Assembly: GCF_002104995.1 (NCBI RefSeq)
Contig: NW_024468255.1
Coordinates: forward strand, 434,001 to 498,000
Length of the DNA stretch: 64,000 nucleotides
Source: Linderina pennispora
Lineage: Eukaryota > Kickxellomycota > Kickxellomycetes > Kickxellales > Kickxellaceae
Direction of reading: 5' to 3'
Shown: one piece after another, positions 63,886-64,000 of the stretch
Numbering within the stretch: position 1 is the stretch's first letter
Layout: each line of letters starts with the position of its first letter
Made by a program: the position numbers and the translations under genes
The notes under the pieces: generated by a model
The model's database searches: none
The model's input: only the letters and a program-made list of their open reading frames with translations
What the model was told of the DNA's origin: nothing

Positions 63886-64000
63886 ATGGTCGAGAAAGCG
63901 TTCCACCACCGGGCGTCGCTCAAGCAGAAGCACAAGGCGTTCAAGCGGCGGCATGCAACAAAGAACCAGCAGCGGGACAAGGCCAAGGGCAAGACGCAGC
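63886..64000 (+). CDS. TSR1: TSR1 N-terminus, pre-40S GTPase-like factor (cut by window edge)
   Basis: Only 38 codons are visible. They read MVEKAFHHRASLKQKHKAFK, then RRHATKNQQRDKAKGK, a very basic start resembling yeast Tsr1 ([20 protein letters not shown]). Tsr1 is a translation-factor-like protein of late pre-40S particles. Bms1 shares a related architecture but begins differently. The gene runs off the right edge. Confidence 0.75.
   Translation, partial: MVEKAFHHRASLKQKHKAFKRRHATKNQQRDKAKGKTQ

Overview
This is a fungal nuclear DNA window: compact genes, few short introns crowded at the 5' ends of genes, T-rich leaders before start codons, and fungal-type proteins (riboflavin synthase, yeast-type COX4, SREBP-like bHLH, Ssb-type Hsp70 without an EEVD tail). 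The lineage-specific F-box/LRR-like pair and a decayed FunK1-like gene suggest an early-diverging filamentous fungus, possibly Kickxellomycotina (Coemansia-like). That placement is inference from protein flavour. I see no transposon, tRNA, rRNA gene or CRISPR array.

Layout. 1-5.2 kb: a cut-off acidic ORF, a bare gap, then RFC3, a UPF0045 protein, dolichyl-diphosphatase and RPL11 (uL5). 5.6-9.4 kb: two tandem F-box/LRR-like paralogues. 9.8-22.7 kb: a GNAT acetyltransferase, the giant ribosome-biogenesis gene URB1 and clathrin heavy chain. 24.3-31.7 kb: a secretion-flavoured stretch (proline-rich secreted protein, lysine-rich unknown, GH31 alpha-glucosidase, small secreted NQRG protein). 32.6-40.8 kb: PLP-dependent ACC-synthase-like enzyme, SDHAF1, riboflavin synthase, an Rrn5-like SANT protein, Ssb-type Hsp70 and COX4. 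41.3-51.7 kb: ATG2, a Cys-rich GPI-type wall protein, an ELM1-like mitochondrial protein and cytosolic PheRS alpha. 52.7-59.2 kb: a secreted alpha/alpha-toroid-like protein, a 3.9 kb gap with a TATA-driven mini-ORF and a (GT)n tract, and an SREBP-like bHLH factor. 60-64 kb: a decayed gene, then POP8-like, KRR1 and the start of TSR1.

Functionally the window is dominated by growth and translation genes: RPL11, URB1, KRR1, TSR1, Rrn5-like, POP8-like, Ssb and FRS2. Several carry an AAAATTTT-type element upstream, like the yeast RRPE. The rest are housekeeping (replication clamp loader, clathrin, autophagy, respiration) or secreted, probably lineage-specific proteins.

Exon structures were rebuilt by eye and checked for reading-frame closure. 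RPL11 has three coding exons, the first only the ATG. URB1, CHC1, ATG2, KRR1 and SDHAF1 have two each, and the SDHAF1 intron appears to be a GC-AG intron. I do not see a convincing new multi-gene system. The most interesting items are the GC-AG intron, the ATG-only exon, the secreted proteins of unknown role, the putative Rrn5 in this lineage and the decayed FunK1-like locus.
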